Shown here: in pieces, positions 50,308-57,389 of the stretch | How the letters are laid out: each line of letters opens with the position of its first letter | How positions within the stretch are numbered: position 1 is the stretch's first letter | Assembly: GCA_004297765.1 (NCBI GenBank) | Contig: SCTZ01000140.1 | Location: 1 to 64,000 of the forward strand | Source of the DNA: Chloroflexota bacterium | Lineage (GTDB): Bacteria; Chloroflexota; Dehalococcoidia; FW602-bin16 | Reading direction: 5' to 3' | Length of the DNA stretch: 64,000 bases | Notes under the pieces: generated by a model | The model's database searches: none | Told to the model about the DNA's origin: nothing | What the model saw: the letters and a program-made list of their open reading frames with translations, nothing else | Made by a program: the position numbers and the translations under genes

Positions 50308-50372
50308 TGTCCCATACTATGCACAAGGAGGTGCGCCATGCTTACCGATCAGGATCGCGAAGAGATCCAGGC
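50308..50372 (+). promoter_or_regulatory. Repeated promoter/start module, copy C
   Basis: ATACTATGCACAAGGAGGTG and CGCCATGCTTACCGATCAGG match copies A and D, but the TTGACCGATGCGC part is replaced by CTTGTCCCATA. The 80 bp upstream (acatcccgactcacccggat) duplicate the 3' end of the S24-like gene at 51797. Confidence 0.78.
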
Positions 50373-50511
50373 GATCGCAGAGGATAGGGCCTGCGCCGTA
50401 ATCATGGAAGGCATGAGGCTATACCATGAGATGCTCCTGGGCGCCCTGACCAGCATGTGGGGACAGATGGATCAGCGATCTCGTCAACCCGAGAAAGCGC
50501 AGACTGACTAG
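50338..50511 (+). CDS. Small protein with the MLTDQDREEIQAI start, copy C
   Basis: A 57-residue helical protein that shares its first 13 residues with the ORFs at 48966 and 51244 and then continues RACAVIMEGMRLYHEMLLGALTSMWGQMD. AAGGAGGT precedes the ATG. It overlaps the stop of the convergent S24 gene by four bases. Function unknown. Confidence 0.65.
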   Translation: MLTDQDREEIQAIAEDRACAVIMEGMRLYHEMLLGALTSMWGQMDQRSRQPEKAQTD

Positions 50512-51119
50512 GAACTAAGCTTCTTCCGGATCTCTATCACCTTGCCGAGCACTCGTACATGAGCCTTCAGGTCGTCGGTGTAACGGGCCAACTCAACCCC
50601 CTGGGACCCTGCTACGACCACCAGGTCGCCGACTTCTGCCGGCTCCTGAAGGCTCATAAGCACCAAATCGCCTTTGTCGATCAGAGGACCTGAGTCGCCA
50701 TGTCGGAATGGAACCTGGGCAGCTCGGATTTGCCTATCGCCCTTTTCCTCACGCCGTAGATACGTGAAGGTTCTTATATCCATCTCGTCTCGTCCAAGCT
50801 CTTCCCATTTGACGACGCGGACGGGCTCGGGTGCCCATGGCTCAAACATGTTCAGCGCTACCTGCCGATGGGCGTCAACCAGATTTCTGTTGCCCCGCGC
50901 ATGACCTCCATATGAGAGGGTTTCCGCCTCATCCCAATAGAAGTACTTTGCGAGCTTGCGGCAGGTTGCCTCGCTAGGCTCATGTCCTGGGCCATCCAAT
51001 AATCCCTTGAGCGTCGCCTCGCTTAGACCGGACCCTTTCGCAACCTGCTGCACGCCTAAACCGCGTTCATCCATGCCCCTACGCACCATGTCTCGGAGCT
51101 TGTCGATGTTTTTGAACAT
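50508..51119 (-). CDS. XRE-type HTH plus S24 (LexA-like) regulator
   Basis: A 203-residue repressor-like protein: N-terminal HTH (LRDMVRRGMDERGLGVQQVAKGSGLSEATLKGLL) and a C-terminal S24 domain (FRHGDSGPLIDKGDLVLMSLQEPAEVGDLVVVAG, HVRVLGKVIEIRKKL). The Ser of GDS is in place of the LexA nucleophile, but the usual VKR Lys is replaced (VELARYT), so self-cleavage is doubtful. It is one of four S24-like genes in tandem on this strand. Confidence 0.82.
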   Translation of the reverse strand: MFKNIDKLRDMVRRGMDERGLGVQQVAKGSGLSEATLKGLLDGPGHEPSEATCRKLAKYFYWDEAETLSYGGHARGNRNLVDAHRQVALNMFEPWAPEPVRVVKWEELGRDEMDIRTFTYLRREEKGDRQIRAAQVPFRHGDSGPLIDKGDLVLMSLQEPAEVGDLVVVAGSQGVELARYTDDLKAHVRVLGKVIEIRKKLSS

Positions 51120-51169
51120 CTGCGCAATACCCTCATAGTTGAATTCGTTCCCTCACCGCTCCGTCCTCC

Positions 51170-51275
51170 TCCCCTCCTCCACCAGCACCCCCGGCACTCT
51201 GCCCCTTGACCGATGCGCTACACTATGCACAAGGAGGTGCGCCATGTTTACTGATCAGGACCGCGAAGAGATACG
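51170..51275 (+). promoter_or_regulatory. Repeated promoter/start module, copy D
   Basis: This is the longest copy: CTTGACCGATGCGC, CACTATGCACAAGGAGGTGC and GCCATGTTTACTGATCAGGA, with about 50 bp of upstream sequence shared with copy B (CTCACCGCTCCGTCCTCCTC). The upstream part is a relic of an S24 gene end. Confidence 0.8.
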
Positions 51276-51426
51276 CGCCATCATCCGCGACGAGCTCGAG
51301 GTCATACGCGAAGAAAACAGGATAGCAAGCGATAGATTCATCCAAGCGGAACGCGAGCGCCTCGCGGAGCTCAATAGAGAACGCGCAGAACAGGGCTTGC
51401 CCCCTATCCCACCAATGGGGCTTTGA
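51244..51426 (+). CDS. Small protein with the MFTDQDREEIRAI start, copy D
   Basis: A 60-residue, highly charged helical protein: MFTDQDREEIRAIIRDELEVIREENRIASDRFIQAERERLAELNRE, ending in a Pro-rich tail. The start is shared with copies A and C. It ends at the base before the convergent coiled-coil gene. Function unknown. Confidence 0.65.
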   Translation: MFTDQDREEIRAIIRDELEVIREENRIASDRFIQAERERLAELNRERAEQGLPPIPPMGL

Positions 51427-51783
51427 CTACGCAAAGAGCTTGATTCCGTTCGCGACCAGATACGCCCTGCAGTTCTCAAACCATTCTTCGGCTGCCTGGC
51501 GCGGGTTGTCGCCCTCGGCAATCTGCCCTTGCGCATGCTGGCCGGCCTCGCGTATCCGCTTGGTATGTAGCTCGGCGATGTCTTGGTCTTCGGGATAGAG
51601 TTGTCGCAAGCGGAGCTCGGCGGTCACCGCGTTCATTCCGACAAAGACGCTGGCAATATAGCGCTCAAGATCGAGCAGCTTCTTGTCCTTGTCCCAAACC
51701 TCTTTCTGAAGCTGCTCGATTTCGTCTTCCAAGGATTTGACGTTCTCGAATAGTCCCTCATATTGCTCAGGGCTTCGCATCAT
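51427..51783 (-). CDS. Coiled-coil protein, paralogue of 49241
   Basis: A 118-residue protein starting at MMRSPEQYEGLF behind GGAGGGAGAATC. A coiled coil (LFENVKSLEDEIEQLQKEVWDKDKKLLDLERYIASV) is followed by EEWFENCRAYLVANGIKLFA. It matches the domain order and spacing of the protein at 49241. It lies downstream of the S24-like gene at 51797. Confidence 0.68.
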   Translation of the reverse strand: MMRSPEQYEGLFENVKSLEDEIEQLQKEVWDKDKKLLDLERYIASVFVGMNAVTAELRLRQLYPEDQDIAELHTKRIREAGQHAQGQIAEGDNPRQAAEEWFENCRAYLVANGIKLFA

Positions 51784-51796
51784 GATTCTCCCTCCT

Positions 51797-52060
51797 TCAC
51801 ACATCCCGACTCACCCGGATCACCACGCCCAGCACCCGCGTCCCCTCCACCTCGCTCTCCGGGTACCGTGGATTCTCGCAGCAGAGAATCCAGCTTCCAT
51901 TGGTCTTCCGGACTAGCCGCTTGACCTCTACCTCGTCTCCACCCATCAGGACGACGACCACGTCGTTGGGCTTGGGGGAGCCTTCCAGGTCCACGATGAT
52001 CTCATCGCCGCCGGCGATCTCATGACTGCCGATAGCGACCGAAATGCCTACGGATTTCAA
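51797..52060 (-). CDS. Truncated S24-like domain protein
   Basis: An 87-residue protein with only the C-terminal part of an S24 fold: GGDEIIVDLEGSPKPNDVVVVLMGGDEVEVKRLVRKTNGSWILCCENPRYPESEVEGTRVLGVVIRV. The LexA-type Lys region VEVKRL is present, but the HTH and the Ser motif are missing. The TTG start overlaps the end of the upstream gene by 41 bp. It is probably a decayed or accessory copy. Confidence 0.6.
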   Translation of the reverse strand: MKSVGISVAIGSHEIAGGDEIIVDLEGSPKPNDVVVVLMGGDEVEVKRLVRKTNGSWILCCENPRYPESEVEGTRVLGVVIRVSRDV

Positions 52061-52715
52061 CTACCTTGCCGATCACCCGAATGCCTTGCAGCTTTGTGCT
52101 GTCATACGTCCAGAACTTGGGTTCGGGCTTCCCGGCAATCACTACCAATTCGCCGTCGCGGGCGTGTTCCTCGATGATCAACAAGACGCAGTCTCCCCTG
52201 GATATGGTCGGAATGGGGTCGCCGTAGTCGCATGGACTTGGCGCGGCGATAATCGGCCTGTCTTGGACGTAGTCTTTATGGGCGAAGACGGATGCGATGA
52301 TATCCTCCCCTTTGCGGCTTTCTATCTTCGACCAGGGAACGACGTCGACTTGCTTGGGTTTAGCCCAGTCGGGCGTGTAGTGCCATACCGGGCCGACGAC
52401 TCGGGTTAGCTTCCCGCGGATTTTGACCTGGGCTCTGGGGAGCAGCTCATCCTCATATGTGGGGTTTTCGCAGCGAAGGGTAACAAACCCGTTCTCTTCT
52501 CCCATAAAAATGCGAATCAGGTCTCGTCTTTCGCCAATATCCACGAGAACCTTGGAGCCCGGCTCAAAAACGCGTCCGGGTTCAACGATGACCGTGGCCT
52601 TGGGAAAGGCGAACGGCACCATCTCATCGCCCTCAACCGTGCCCATGAGGGCGTTTTCTGAATCCCTTGGTTCTCTCAGGGAATGTGAACAACGTTCATA
52701 GCGCGATCGCTGCAT
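52020..52715 (-). CDS. Double S24-like domain protein
   Basis: A 231-residue protein with two S24-like repeats: residues about 25-105 (VFEPGSKVLVDIG, NGFVTLRCENPTYEDELLP) and about 140-225 (PIPTISRGDCVLLIIEEHARDGELVVIAG, GIRVIGKVVEIRRHF). No HTH is seen. TTGGAGCAAGAAC before the ATG at 52715 sets the start. The first repeat is closest to the single domain at 51797, which points to duplication. Confidence 0.65.
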   Translation of the reverse strand: MQRSRYERCSHSLREPRDSENALMGTVEGDEMVPFAFPKATVIVEPGRVFEPGSKVLVDIGERRDLIRIFMGEENGFVTLRCENPTYEDELLPRAQVKIRGKLTRVVGPVWHYTPDWAKPKQVDVVPWSKIESRKGEDIIASVFAHKDYVQDRPIIAAPSPCDYGDPIPTISRGDCVLLIIEEHARDGELVVIAGKPEPKFWTYDSTKLQGIRVIGKVVEIRRHFGRYRQS

Positions 52716-52741
52716 GTTCTTGCTCCAATTCACTATCGTGA

Positions 52742-53335
52742 TTACCGCCCCGTCTTCCGCCTCTCCTCCACCAGCACCCCCAGCACGCTAATCTCTTTCA
52801 CCTTCTCGACATCCACGAATGCCGCTATCTCGGGCTTTGCTTCCCGAACGAATACCACACGATCTTTCTCTGACGGAATCAAACCCAGCTCAACGATCGC
52901 CACGGTATTTCCGATCTGTACCGCCCATAGATTGCGCCGCTCCGCCTCGCCGACGGTCGAGTATATGTACCCGGCTGGCGACAATCGCCCGCCCAGGAAT
53001 GCCGGTATGCTCAAGATCGGCACGGGCTGGGGCATGATCTTCGGCAATTCCTCTGTCACGTGTGCGGCTCGGCCCTCGGCAACTCCCAGCCCGGCGCCTA
53101 CTTCCTCCGGTGTAAGAAAGGTGGCTACGAACTCGGGGTCGAGTATGACGATCGGCCTGACCCCGAGCGCCTTGGCCAGCAGCCTAACGGATTCATCGCT
53201 GATCGACTTCCGAGCCCCAGTCTCTATTTGCGAAATGAATGATTGGCTGAGCCCTGATTTGATGCGGATTTGTCCCTGGGACAGTTTTCCCCGTAACGCT
53301 TTAATTCGCGCACCATCGATCGGTAGATCGGCCAT
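52742..53335 (-). CDS. XRE HTH plus S24-like repressor (CI-like)
   Basis: A 197-residue protein with an N-terminal XRE HTH (IKALRGKLSQGQIRIKSGLSQSFISQIETGARKSISDESVRLLAKALG) and a C-terminal S24-like domain (RLSPAGYIYSTVGEAERRNLWAVQIGNTVAIVELG, SVLGVLVEERRK). It is divergent from the small XRE gene at 53470, with repeated operator-like sites between them, so it is the likely lysogeny-type repressor of the element. Confidence 0.85.
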   Translation of the reverse strand: MADLPIDGARIKALRGKLSQGQIRIKSGLSQSFISQIETGARKSISDESVRLLAKALGVRPIVILDPEFVATFLTPEEVGAGLGVAEGRAAHVTEELPKIMPQPVPILSIPAFLGGRLSPAGYIYSTVGEAERRNLWAVQIGNTVAIVELGLIPSEKDRVVFVREAKPEIAAFVDVEKVKEISVLGVLVEERRKTGR

Positions 53336-53350
53336 GGAAAGATATTACTC

Positions 53351-53445
53351 TATGCAATGAACATCGCCCGGACTATTGCATATGGATTTGTGTGAAAATG
53401 CCTTGACAAGGCATCGCTAGGAGCGATAGAATCGCAGTATGCAAT
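53351..53445. promoter_or_regulatory. Divergent switch region with three TATGCAAT sites
   Basis: TATGCAAT occurs at 53351-53358 and 53438-53445, and its inverse ATTGCATA at 53375-53382. A + strand promoter is suggested by TTGACA at 53403-53408 and TAGAAT at 53427-53432 (18-bp spacer). The third site lies just after the -10 box, where a repressor would block the Cro-like gene. Confidence 0.68.
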
Positions 53446-53469
53446 ACAACCGGGGCAGGAGGCGGCCGT

Positions 53470-53727
53470 ATGGCACTTATCGATAGCCTGAAACAGATGC
53501 AGGGAAAACGGACGCAAGAGGATTTTGCCCACGAGCTCGGTCTCAAGCAGCCGACGCTCAGCCAGATCTATTGTGGCGAACGTCGGATCAGCATTGACAC
53601 CTTGAGTCGAATCCTGGAGCTGGATCCGGAATTGGGAGAGGAGGTGACCGAATATCTGAAGTCGTTGCGGCATGATCCTGCCGAGGACGGGCAGGACGAC
53701 GGTGATTCGTTTGGGGCGCAGGCGTAG
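53470..53727 (+). CDS. Small XRE-family regulator (Cro-like)
   Basis: An 85-residue protein with an HTH in the first 60 residues (GKRTQEDFAHELGLKQPTLSQIYCGERRISIDTLSRILELDPELGEEV) and an acidic tail. GCAGGAGGC precedes the ATG. It opens the rightward run of early genes and is divergent from the CI-like repressor. Confidence 0.85.
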   Translation: MALIDSLKQMQGKRTQEDFAHELGLKQPTLSQIYCGERRISIDTLSRILELDPELGEEVTEYLKSLRHDPAEDGQDDGDSFGAQA

Positions 53728-53769
53728 GTGCCTGCCGGGAAAAACCACACAGGAAAAAAGGAGGACATC

Positions 53770-54057
53770 GTGAATAGGACCGAGAAGACCGAGCCGCTTG
53801 AGGGTATGACGGACATGGACATGGACATGGTTCGTTTCCTCGCTACACCCGAACCGGTTGAGCGTAAGCAGGTTCGAGTATCTAACGGTTTCAGCGGATG
53901 GATGATCAGCGAGGTCGATTACGTATGCCCAAAGTGCGAGCGCACTCACACCCTGCGGACTCAGTACTGTCCGGGTACCGACCCCGAACAGCTAAATAGC
54001 GTACCGCGAGTGCTCGAGTATCCGGAAGAGCTTGCCAAGATGTGCGGGCGTAGGTAG
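53770..54057 (+). CDS. Small zinc-finger-like element protein
   Basis: A 95-residue protein with GTG start behind AAAAGGAGG. A central zinc-binding pattern YVCPKCERTHTLRTQYCPG is visible (Cys-x2-Cys ... His ... Cys). An acidic DMDMDM stretch lies near the N-terminus. Family not recognised. Confidence 0.65.
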   Translation: MNRTEKTEPLEGMTDMDMDMVRFLATPEPVERKQVRVSNGFSGWMISEVDYVCPKCERTHTLRTQYCPGTDPEQLNSVPRVLEYPEELAKMCGRR

Positions 54058-54107
54058 CCACTTTACACCGTACTTTACATCTTGCGCCTGGAAAGGATGT
54101 CATTCTT

Positions 54108-54239
54108 ATGCTTTGGGGCGACACGAGTCAAGCTTCTGATCCTCTCCGCTTCCTCCTCCTCTTCATCCTCGGAGGGGCTGCCGGGTACTCCGGGTACCAC
54201 GCCGTTAAGGCGCTTGTCATCCGGAGGCACCGCCGATGA
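54108..54239 (+). CDS. Small single-pass membrane protein, 43 aa
   Basis: The ORF reads MLWGDTSQASDPLRFLLLFILGGAAGYSGYHAV with a basic end. GAAAGGA lies ten bases upstream, and the stop overlaps the next start (ATGA). The Ser-rich alternative frame over the same bases is rejected. Confidence 0.55.
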   Translation: MLWGDTSQASDPLRFLLLFILGGAAGYSGYHAVKALVIRRHRR

Positions 54240-54448
54240 AAGCGCCCTCCTCCGACATCTCCACCTGGACCATAGGTCAGCTCGTCAACGAGCTGGATCT
54301 GTGTGAGACGAGCATCGAGGCTATCAACGATCTGCGCGCGTCGGGCAGCCCGCTGCGGCGCTATCGAGGGGCGCTCGACTTCTTCACGAACCGCCGGGAG
54401 GCGGTCAGGGCCGAGCTGAGCCGGCGGGAGCTGGAGCGTGCCGGATGA
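54236..54448 (+). CDS. Small helical element protein, 70 aa
   Basis: A charged, helical 70-residue protein (TWTIGQLVNELDLCETSIEAINDLRASG, FFTNRREAVRAELSRRELERAG). It overlaps both neighbours by four bases, which indicates translational coupling. Family not recognised. Confidence 0.6.
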   Translation: MKAPSSDISTWTIGQLVNELDLCETSIEAINDLRASGSPLRRYRGALDFFTNRREAVRAELSRRELERAG

Positions 54449-54690
54449 CTCAGCGCAAGGGATATCTGCCCTATCAGGATGACGTGCCCTGGTTCACGGG
54501 CTTCTGCGCGCAGTGCGGACGGCCCGCCTCTCGTTGGCGAACGCTGGGGCGGTTTGTGGTCAAGTACCTCAGGCGCGATCGCCTCGAGGAGCAACTCGAG
54601 TATAGCGGCTACTTCGAGATCTGCTCGGAATGCGAGCCGGAGATCTGGGTGCACGAGAACACCATCAGCATGCGCGCGAAGACGGACTGA
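54445..54690 (+). CDS. Zinc-ribbon-like element protein, 81 aa
   Basis: Two Cys pairs (FCAQCG and ICSEC) are separated by about 40 residues, which suggests a zinc ribbon in a basic protein (RWRTLGRFVVKYLRRDRLEE). The start overlaps the previous stop by four bases. Function unknown. Confidence 0.62.
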   Translation: MTQRKGYLPYQDDVPWFTGFCAQCGRPASRWRTLGRFVVKYLRRDRLEEQLEYSGYFEICSECEPEIWVHENTISMRAKTD

Positions 54691-54692
54691 GG

Positions 54693-55058
54693 ATGGCCAA
54701 GCGCGGGCGAAAGCCATCGGACAAGTCGTACGACACTTTGACGATTCGCGTCCCTCCCCAGCTCGGCCGCGAGGTCGATCTCTGGGCCCAGCGAGCTGGG
54801 TTGACGCGGAGCGAGCTGGGGCGCTGGGTGTGGGCGGAGGCGGTGGCGAAGATGAAGCGGAACGGGAGGCATTGGCTGCGGCAGCGGGTGCTGCAGGGAC
54901 AGAACGACGAGCGGGCCGCGGCCCGGGGACTGACGATCATTCGGCCGCGCAAGGGAGGCAGAGCGGAGACGACGGGCGAAGAGGATGCGAAAGAAGGGCG
55001 GCACGCTGAGATCGACGGCGGGCTGCATGGCGAATCTGCTATGGAGGCGAAGGAGTGA
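54693..55058 (+). CDS. CopG/ribbon-helix-helix-like protein
   Basis: The 121-residue protein begins MAKRGRKPSDKSYDTLTIRVPPQLGREVDLWAQRAGLTRSELGRWVWAEAV, a ribbon-helix-helix pattern with a basic N-terminal arm. The rest is charged and probably disordered. It likely binds DNA and may regulate or partition the element. Confidence 0.72.
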   Translation: MAKRGRKPSDKSYDTLTIRVPPQLGREVDLWAQRAGLTRSELGRWVWAEAVAKMKRNGRHWLRQRVLQGQNDERAAARGLTIIRPRKGGRAETTGEEDAKEGRHAEIDGGLHGESAMEAKE

Positions 55059-55486
55059 CCTATCAGGACTGGCGGGAGCGGGCGGAGGAGGCAATCCAGC
55101 GGGAGGAGCTGCGCGCGAGCACGCGGCAGGACGAGGAGAAGCATTTCTTTCTGACGTCCACGTCCTGGGAACAGTCGGCCCACGTGGACGACGTCGAGAA
55201 GCAGCTCGACATCTACTTCGGACTGAAGGGCCGGCGCGTCGGCTCCACGGTGGTAGTGGACGGGGTGCACTTCGGGCTGACGATCATGTTCGGGACCGGG
55301 CTGCTGACGGTGACTCCGCGCTGCTGGGATTGCGGGGCGCTGGGCATGAGCTACGTGGTGGCAAGCTGGGGCAACCTGGGCGCCGCGCTGCGCGAGGTGC
55401 GAAGGTTCGGTGACACGCATTGCAATAGACAAGCATATCTGAACGAGCTCGCCTGCGAAGAGGCGGCGGCACAACTGCCGAAATAA
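55055..55486 (+). CDS. Unknown element protein, 143 aa
   Basis: A GTG start overlaps the previous stop (GTGA). The protein has an N-terminal helical part rich in Glu and Arg, a beta-rich centre (GSTVVVDGVHFGLTIMFGTGLLTVTPRCWDCGALG) and a CWDC motif. Family not recognised. GGAGG-like sequence (GGCGAAGGAG) precedes the start. Confidence 0.6.
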   Translation: MTYQDWRERAEEAIQREELRASTRQDEEKHFFLTSTSWEQSAHVDDVEKQLDIYFGLKGRRVGSTVVVDGVHFGLTIMFGTGLLTVTPRCWDCGALGMSYVVASWGNLGAALREVRRFGDTHCNRQAYLNELACEEAAAQLPK

Positions 55487-55518
55487 ATCGACTAACGTCA
55501 CAACGGTAGGAGGAAAGG

Positions 55519-55728
55519 TTGGAACGAGCGATCAGGAACATCGGCATGCGCCGGAAGACGGCCGTGGAGGCGGTGCTCGACATCGAGGCTCTCGCGCACC
55601 GTGCCTTGGAGCTGCGGCCGACGTCGCCGGCGGAGGAAAAGGAGCTGAGGCGGCTCCGCAGAGTGAAGGCGCACGCCCGGCACATCTGCGCGGCGCTGGA
55701 GAGGATAGGAGATCTCGATGCGGCATAG
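55519..55728 (+). CDS. Small helical element protein, 69 aa
   Basis: TTG start after GGAGGAAAGG. A basic helical protein (IRNIGMRRKTAVEAVLDIEALAHRALELRP, RRLRRVKAHARHICAALERIGDL). Ten bases overlap the next gene. Family not recognised. Confidence 0.55.
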   Translation: MERAIRNIGMRRKTAVEAVLDIEALAHRALELRPTSPAEEKELRRLRRVKAHARHICAALERIGDLDAA

Positions 55729-55942
55729 AACGAAGAGAGCCGCGGGGATCTTGTCCATCCTCGCGGCTCGGGCAAGGTTTGCTGCAGCTTGCCTGTATTC
55801 ACTGTACTCGGTAGACGAGCCCGCCGTCAACCGGAGCTGGCAGGGCCCCCTCACCGCGGAGGAAAAGCGCCTCATGCTGGGCGCCATCGCGGTGGCGGGG
55901 GTGCTGTGGATGGTGGCGCTGTTGCCGGGATGGATCGGGTGA
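55718..55942 (+). CDS. Small membrane protein, 74 aa
   Basis: The N-terminus is basic with a weak hydrophobic part, and a clear transmembrane helix ends the protein (LMLGAIAVAGVLWMVALLPGWIG). GGAGATCTCG precedes the ATG. Family not recognised. Confidence 0.55.
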   Translation: MRHRTKRAAGILSILAARARFAAACLYSLYSVDEPAVNRSWQGPLTAEEKRLMLGAIAVAGVLWMVALLPGWIG

Positions 55943-55947
55943 CAACG

Positions 55948-56418
55948 ATGAAAGGCTCTCGTCGTTTCACCCCGCTGCAGTTGCGGGTCCCGGTCTGCGA
56001 TATCTGCGAGAACGATATCGAGCCCTTCCACGGCTATTTCGTCGATCTACTCGATCGGATCTGGTGTCGCCACTGCCGCCGGCGGCAGCGGCTGCAAGAG
56101 GAAGCTGAAATGGAGGTCAGCTATGAACAAGCCTCAGGCCGAGCAGAGATACGTCACCAAGAGCGGGCTGGTCTATGTCATCACCAATACATGGACGGAA
56201 AGGTCCTGGGCGACCTATCAGCGCAAGCCCAACGGCAGATTGAAGCGGTTGGTCTCCCCGGCGCTGCCAACGCGATCGACACGAGCGGCGGCCCAGGAGG
56301 ATTTCCGAGTCTTTGTCAGCCACCGGCGATGGAGAGGCAGTCCGGCGCAGCGGGTGGAGTGGGTCCCGGTATGGGAGCAACTGCTGTCGGAGCGGCTGGG
56401 AGGTCAGGAGAATGGTGA
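55948..56418 (+). CDS. Zinc-finger-like protein with an odd long overlap
   Basis: The first 60 residues look like a real small zinc-finger protein (VCDICENDIEPFHGYFVDLLDRIWCRHCRRRQRLQEEAEMEV). The frame then stays open for another 95 residues with Gly/Ala/Gln-rich sequence across the gene at 56123, which is the better coding frame there. Either the C-terminal part is a chance open frame or a frameshift has removed the true stop. GTG at 55939 is an alternative start. Confidence 0.45.
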   Translation: MKGSRRFTPLQLRVPVCDICENDIEPFHGYFVDLLDRIWCRHCRRRQRLQEEAEMEVSYEQASGRAEIRHQERAGLCHHQYMDGKVLGDLSAQAQRQIEAVGLPGAANAIDTSGGPGGFPSLCQPPAMERQSGAAGGVGPGMGATAVGAAGRSGEW

Positions 56419-56431
56419 GCGACATGGCTAG
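56123..56431 (+). CDS. Unknown element protein, 102 aa
   Basis: A basic protein (YVTKSGLVYVITNTWTERSWATYQRKPNGRLKRLV, VEWVPVWEQLLSERLGGQENGE) with GGAGGTCAGCT before the ATG. It overlaps the previous frame strongly; composition and ribosome site favour this frame as coding. Family not recognised. Confidence 0.6.
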   Translation: MNKPQAEQRYVTKSGLVYVITNTWTERSWATYQRKPNGRLKRLVSPALPTRSTRAAAQEDFRVFVSHRRWRGSPAQRVEWVPVWEQLLSERLGGQENGERHG

Positions 56432-56444
56432 AGGAGTATGAGAG

Positions 56445-56681
56445 ATGTTCGAAGAGATCGCGAATATTCACACCTGGGATGTGGTGGTGGTCAGGAGGCG
56501 GCTCGAGCATCTGGCTCGAGCCATCCAGGCCGAGGAGGATCGTCTCGAATACGCCGACCCGTTCGCTGAACGAGATAGCGTGCTCCGGTGTCTGCACCGG
56601 CTGGGAGATCTCATTCAGCAGCGACACTATGTGGAGCTGGAGCTGCTGCGCCGGCGCTACGCGGAGGTGCCACGAGTATGA
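56445..56681 (+). CDS. Small helical element protein, 78 aa
   Basis: A two-helix, coiled-coil-like protein (WDVVVVRRRLEHLARAIQAEEDRLEYADPF, CLHRLGDLIQQRHYVELELLRRRYAEV). Overlaps the next gene by four bases. Family not recognised. Confidence 0.6.
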   Translation: MFEEIANIHTWDVVVVRRRLEHLARAIQAEEDRLEYADPFAERDSVLRCLHRLGDLIQQRHYVELELLRRRYAEVPRV

Positions 56682-57319
56682 GCGCCGTGGAAGCGCGGAG
56701 AGCCTGCGGCTTCCGGAAGGTGGGTGGGTTGTACCTCGAGGGAGATGGTATGGCGGCGGGCTGTGACCGTCTCCCCGTCGCGATAGAGCCCTGTCCGACT
56801 TGCGGAGCGGTGCCGCAGTTCACTCGAGGAATCGCCCGCATCAATCCCAGGGCGCTTTGGGGAGACCATGGTTGCCACGAAGCCGGTTGCCCGATGTGCC
56901 ATCCGCCTGAGAAGGCCTATCTCATGTGGGTTGGCAGCGAGTATACGGAGCGGTCCTTCATCGCTGAGGCTCGGCGATTGGGGGTCAGCAAGCGGATCCC
57001 AGCGGTCCCGAAAGACCTGGTGGTCGGCGAGGATTGGGTCTTCCTGGCCAAGCTGCACATCATTCCCGACGGTGGTCAGCAGTGGATGCCCTTTCTGCGG
57101 CAGCAGCAAGAGGAAGATCGCCGTCGCAATTGGGGTCCGGGGGTGTTCTTCGCGTTCCGGCCGCGGCGGCTCGTGCAGGTAATCACCGAGAGCATGGCGG
57201 CGGCGGGCGCAACCGAGGAGCTGGCGAAGCAGGGCGTGACCGCTGTGGTGGTCCCGGATGAGGATCCGGACCACCGGCGGAAGAGCAAGTCCGGTCCACG
57301 GTTGCGGATGGTCAAGTAA
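56678..57319 (+). CDS. Unknown Cys-rich element protein, 213 aa
   Basis: A protein with several Cys pairs (EPCPTCG, CHEAGCPMCHPPEKAYLMWVG) that suggest a zinc-ribbon fold, then a conserved-looking segment (YTERSFIAEARRLGVSKRIPAVPKDLVVGEDWVFLAKL). The start is coupled to the previous stop (ATGA). It lies just before the primase gene, and phage proteins of similar type occur next to replication genes. Function unknown. Confidence 0.65.
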   Translation: MSAVEARRACGFRKVGGLYLEGDGMAAGCDRLPVAIEPCPTCGAVPQFTRGIARINPRALWGDHGCHEAGCPMCHPPEKAYLMWVGSEYTERSFIAEARRLGVSKRIPAVPKDLVVGEDWVFLAKLHIIPDGGQQWMPFLRQQQEEDRRRNWGPGVFFAFRPRRLVQVITESMAAAGATEELAKQGVTAVVVPDEDPDHRRKSKSGPRLRMVK

Positions 57320-57389
57320 TTTCTTCGGCGACGGCCGTAGTGGCGGAAGAGGAGGTGGTGGTACTCACTATCGGAGGAATGGAGACCGC

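Noticed and set aside
54082..54306. Ser-rich 74-residue ORF
   Set aside because: Low-complexity frame overlapping a small membrane ORF with a proper ribosome site and stop-start coupling.
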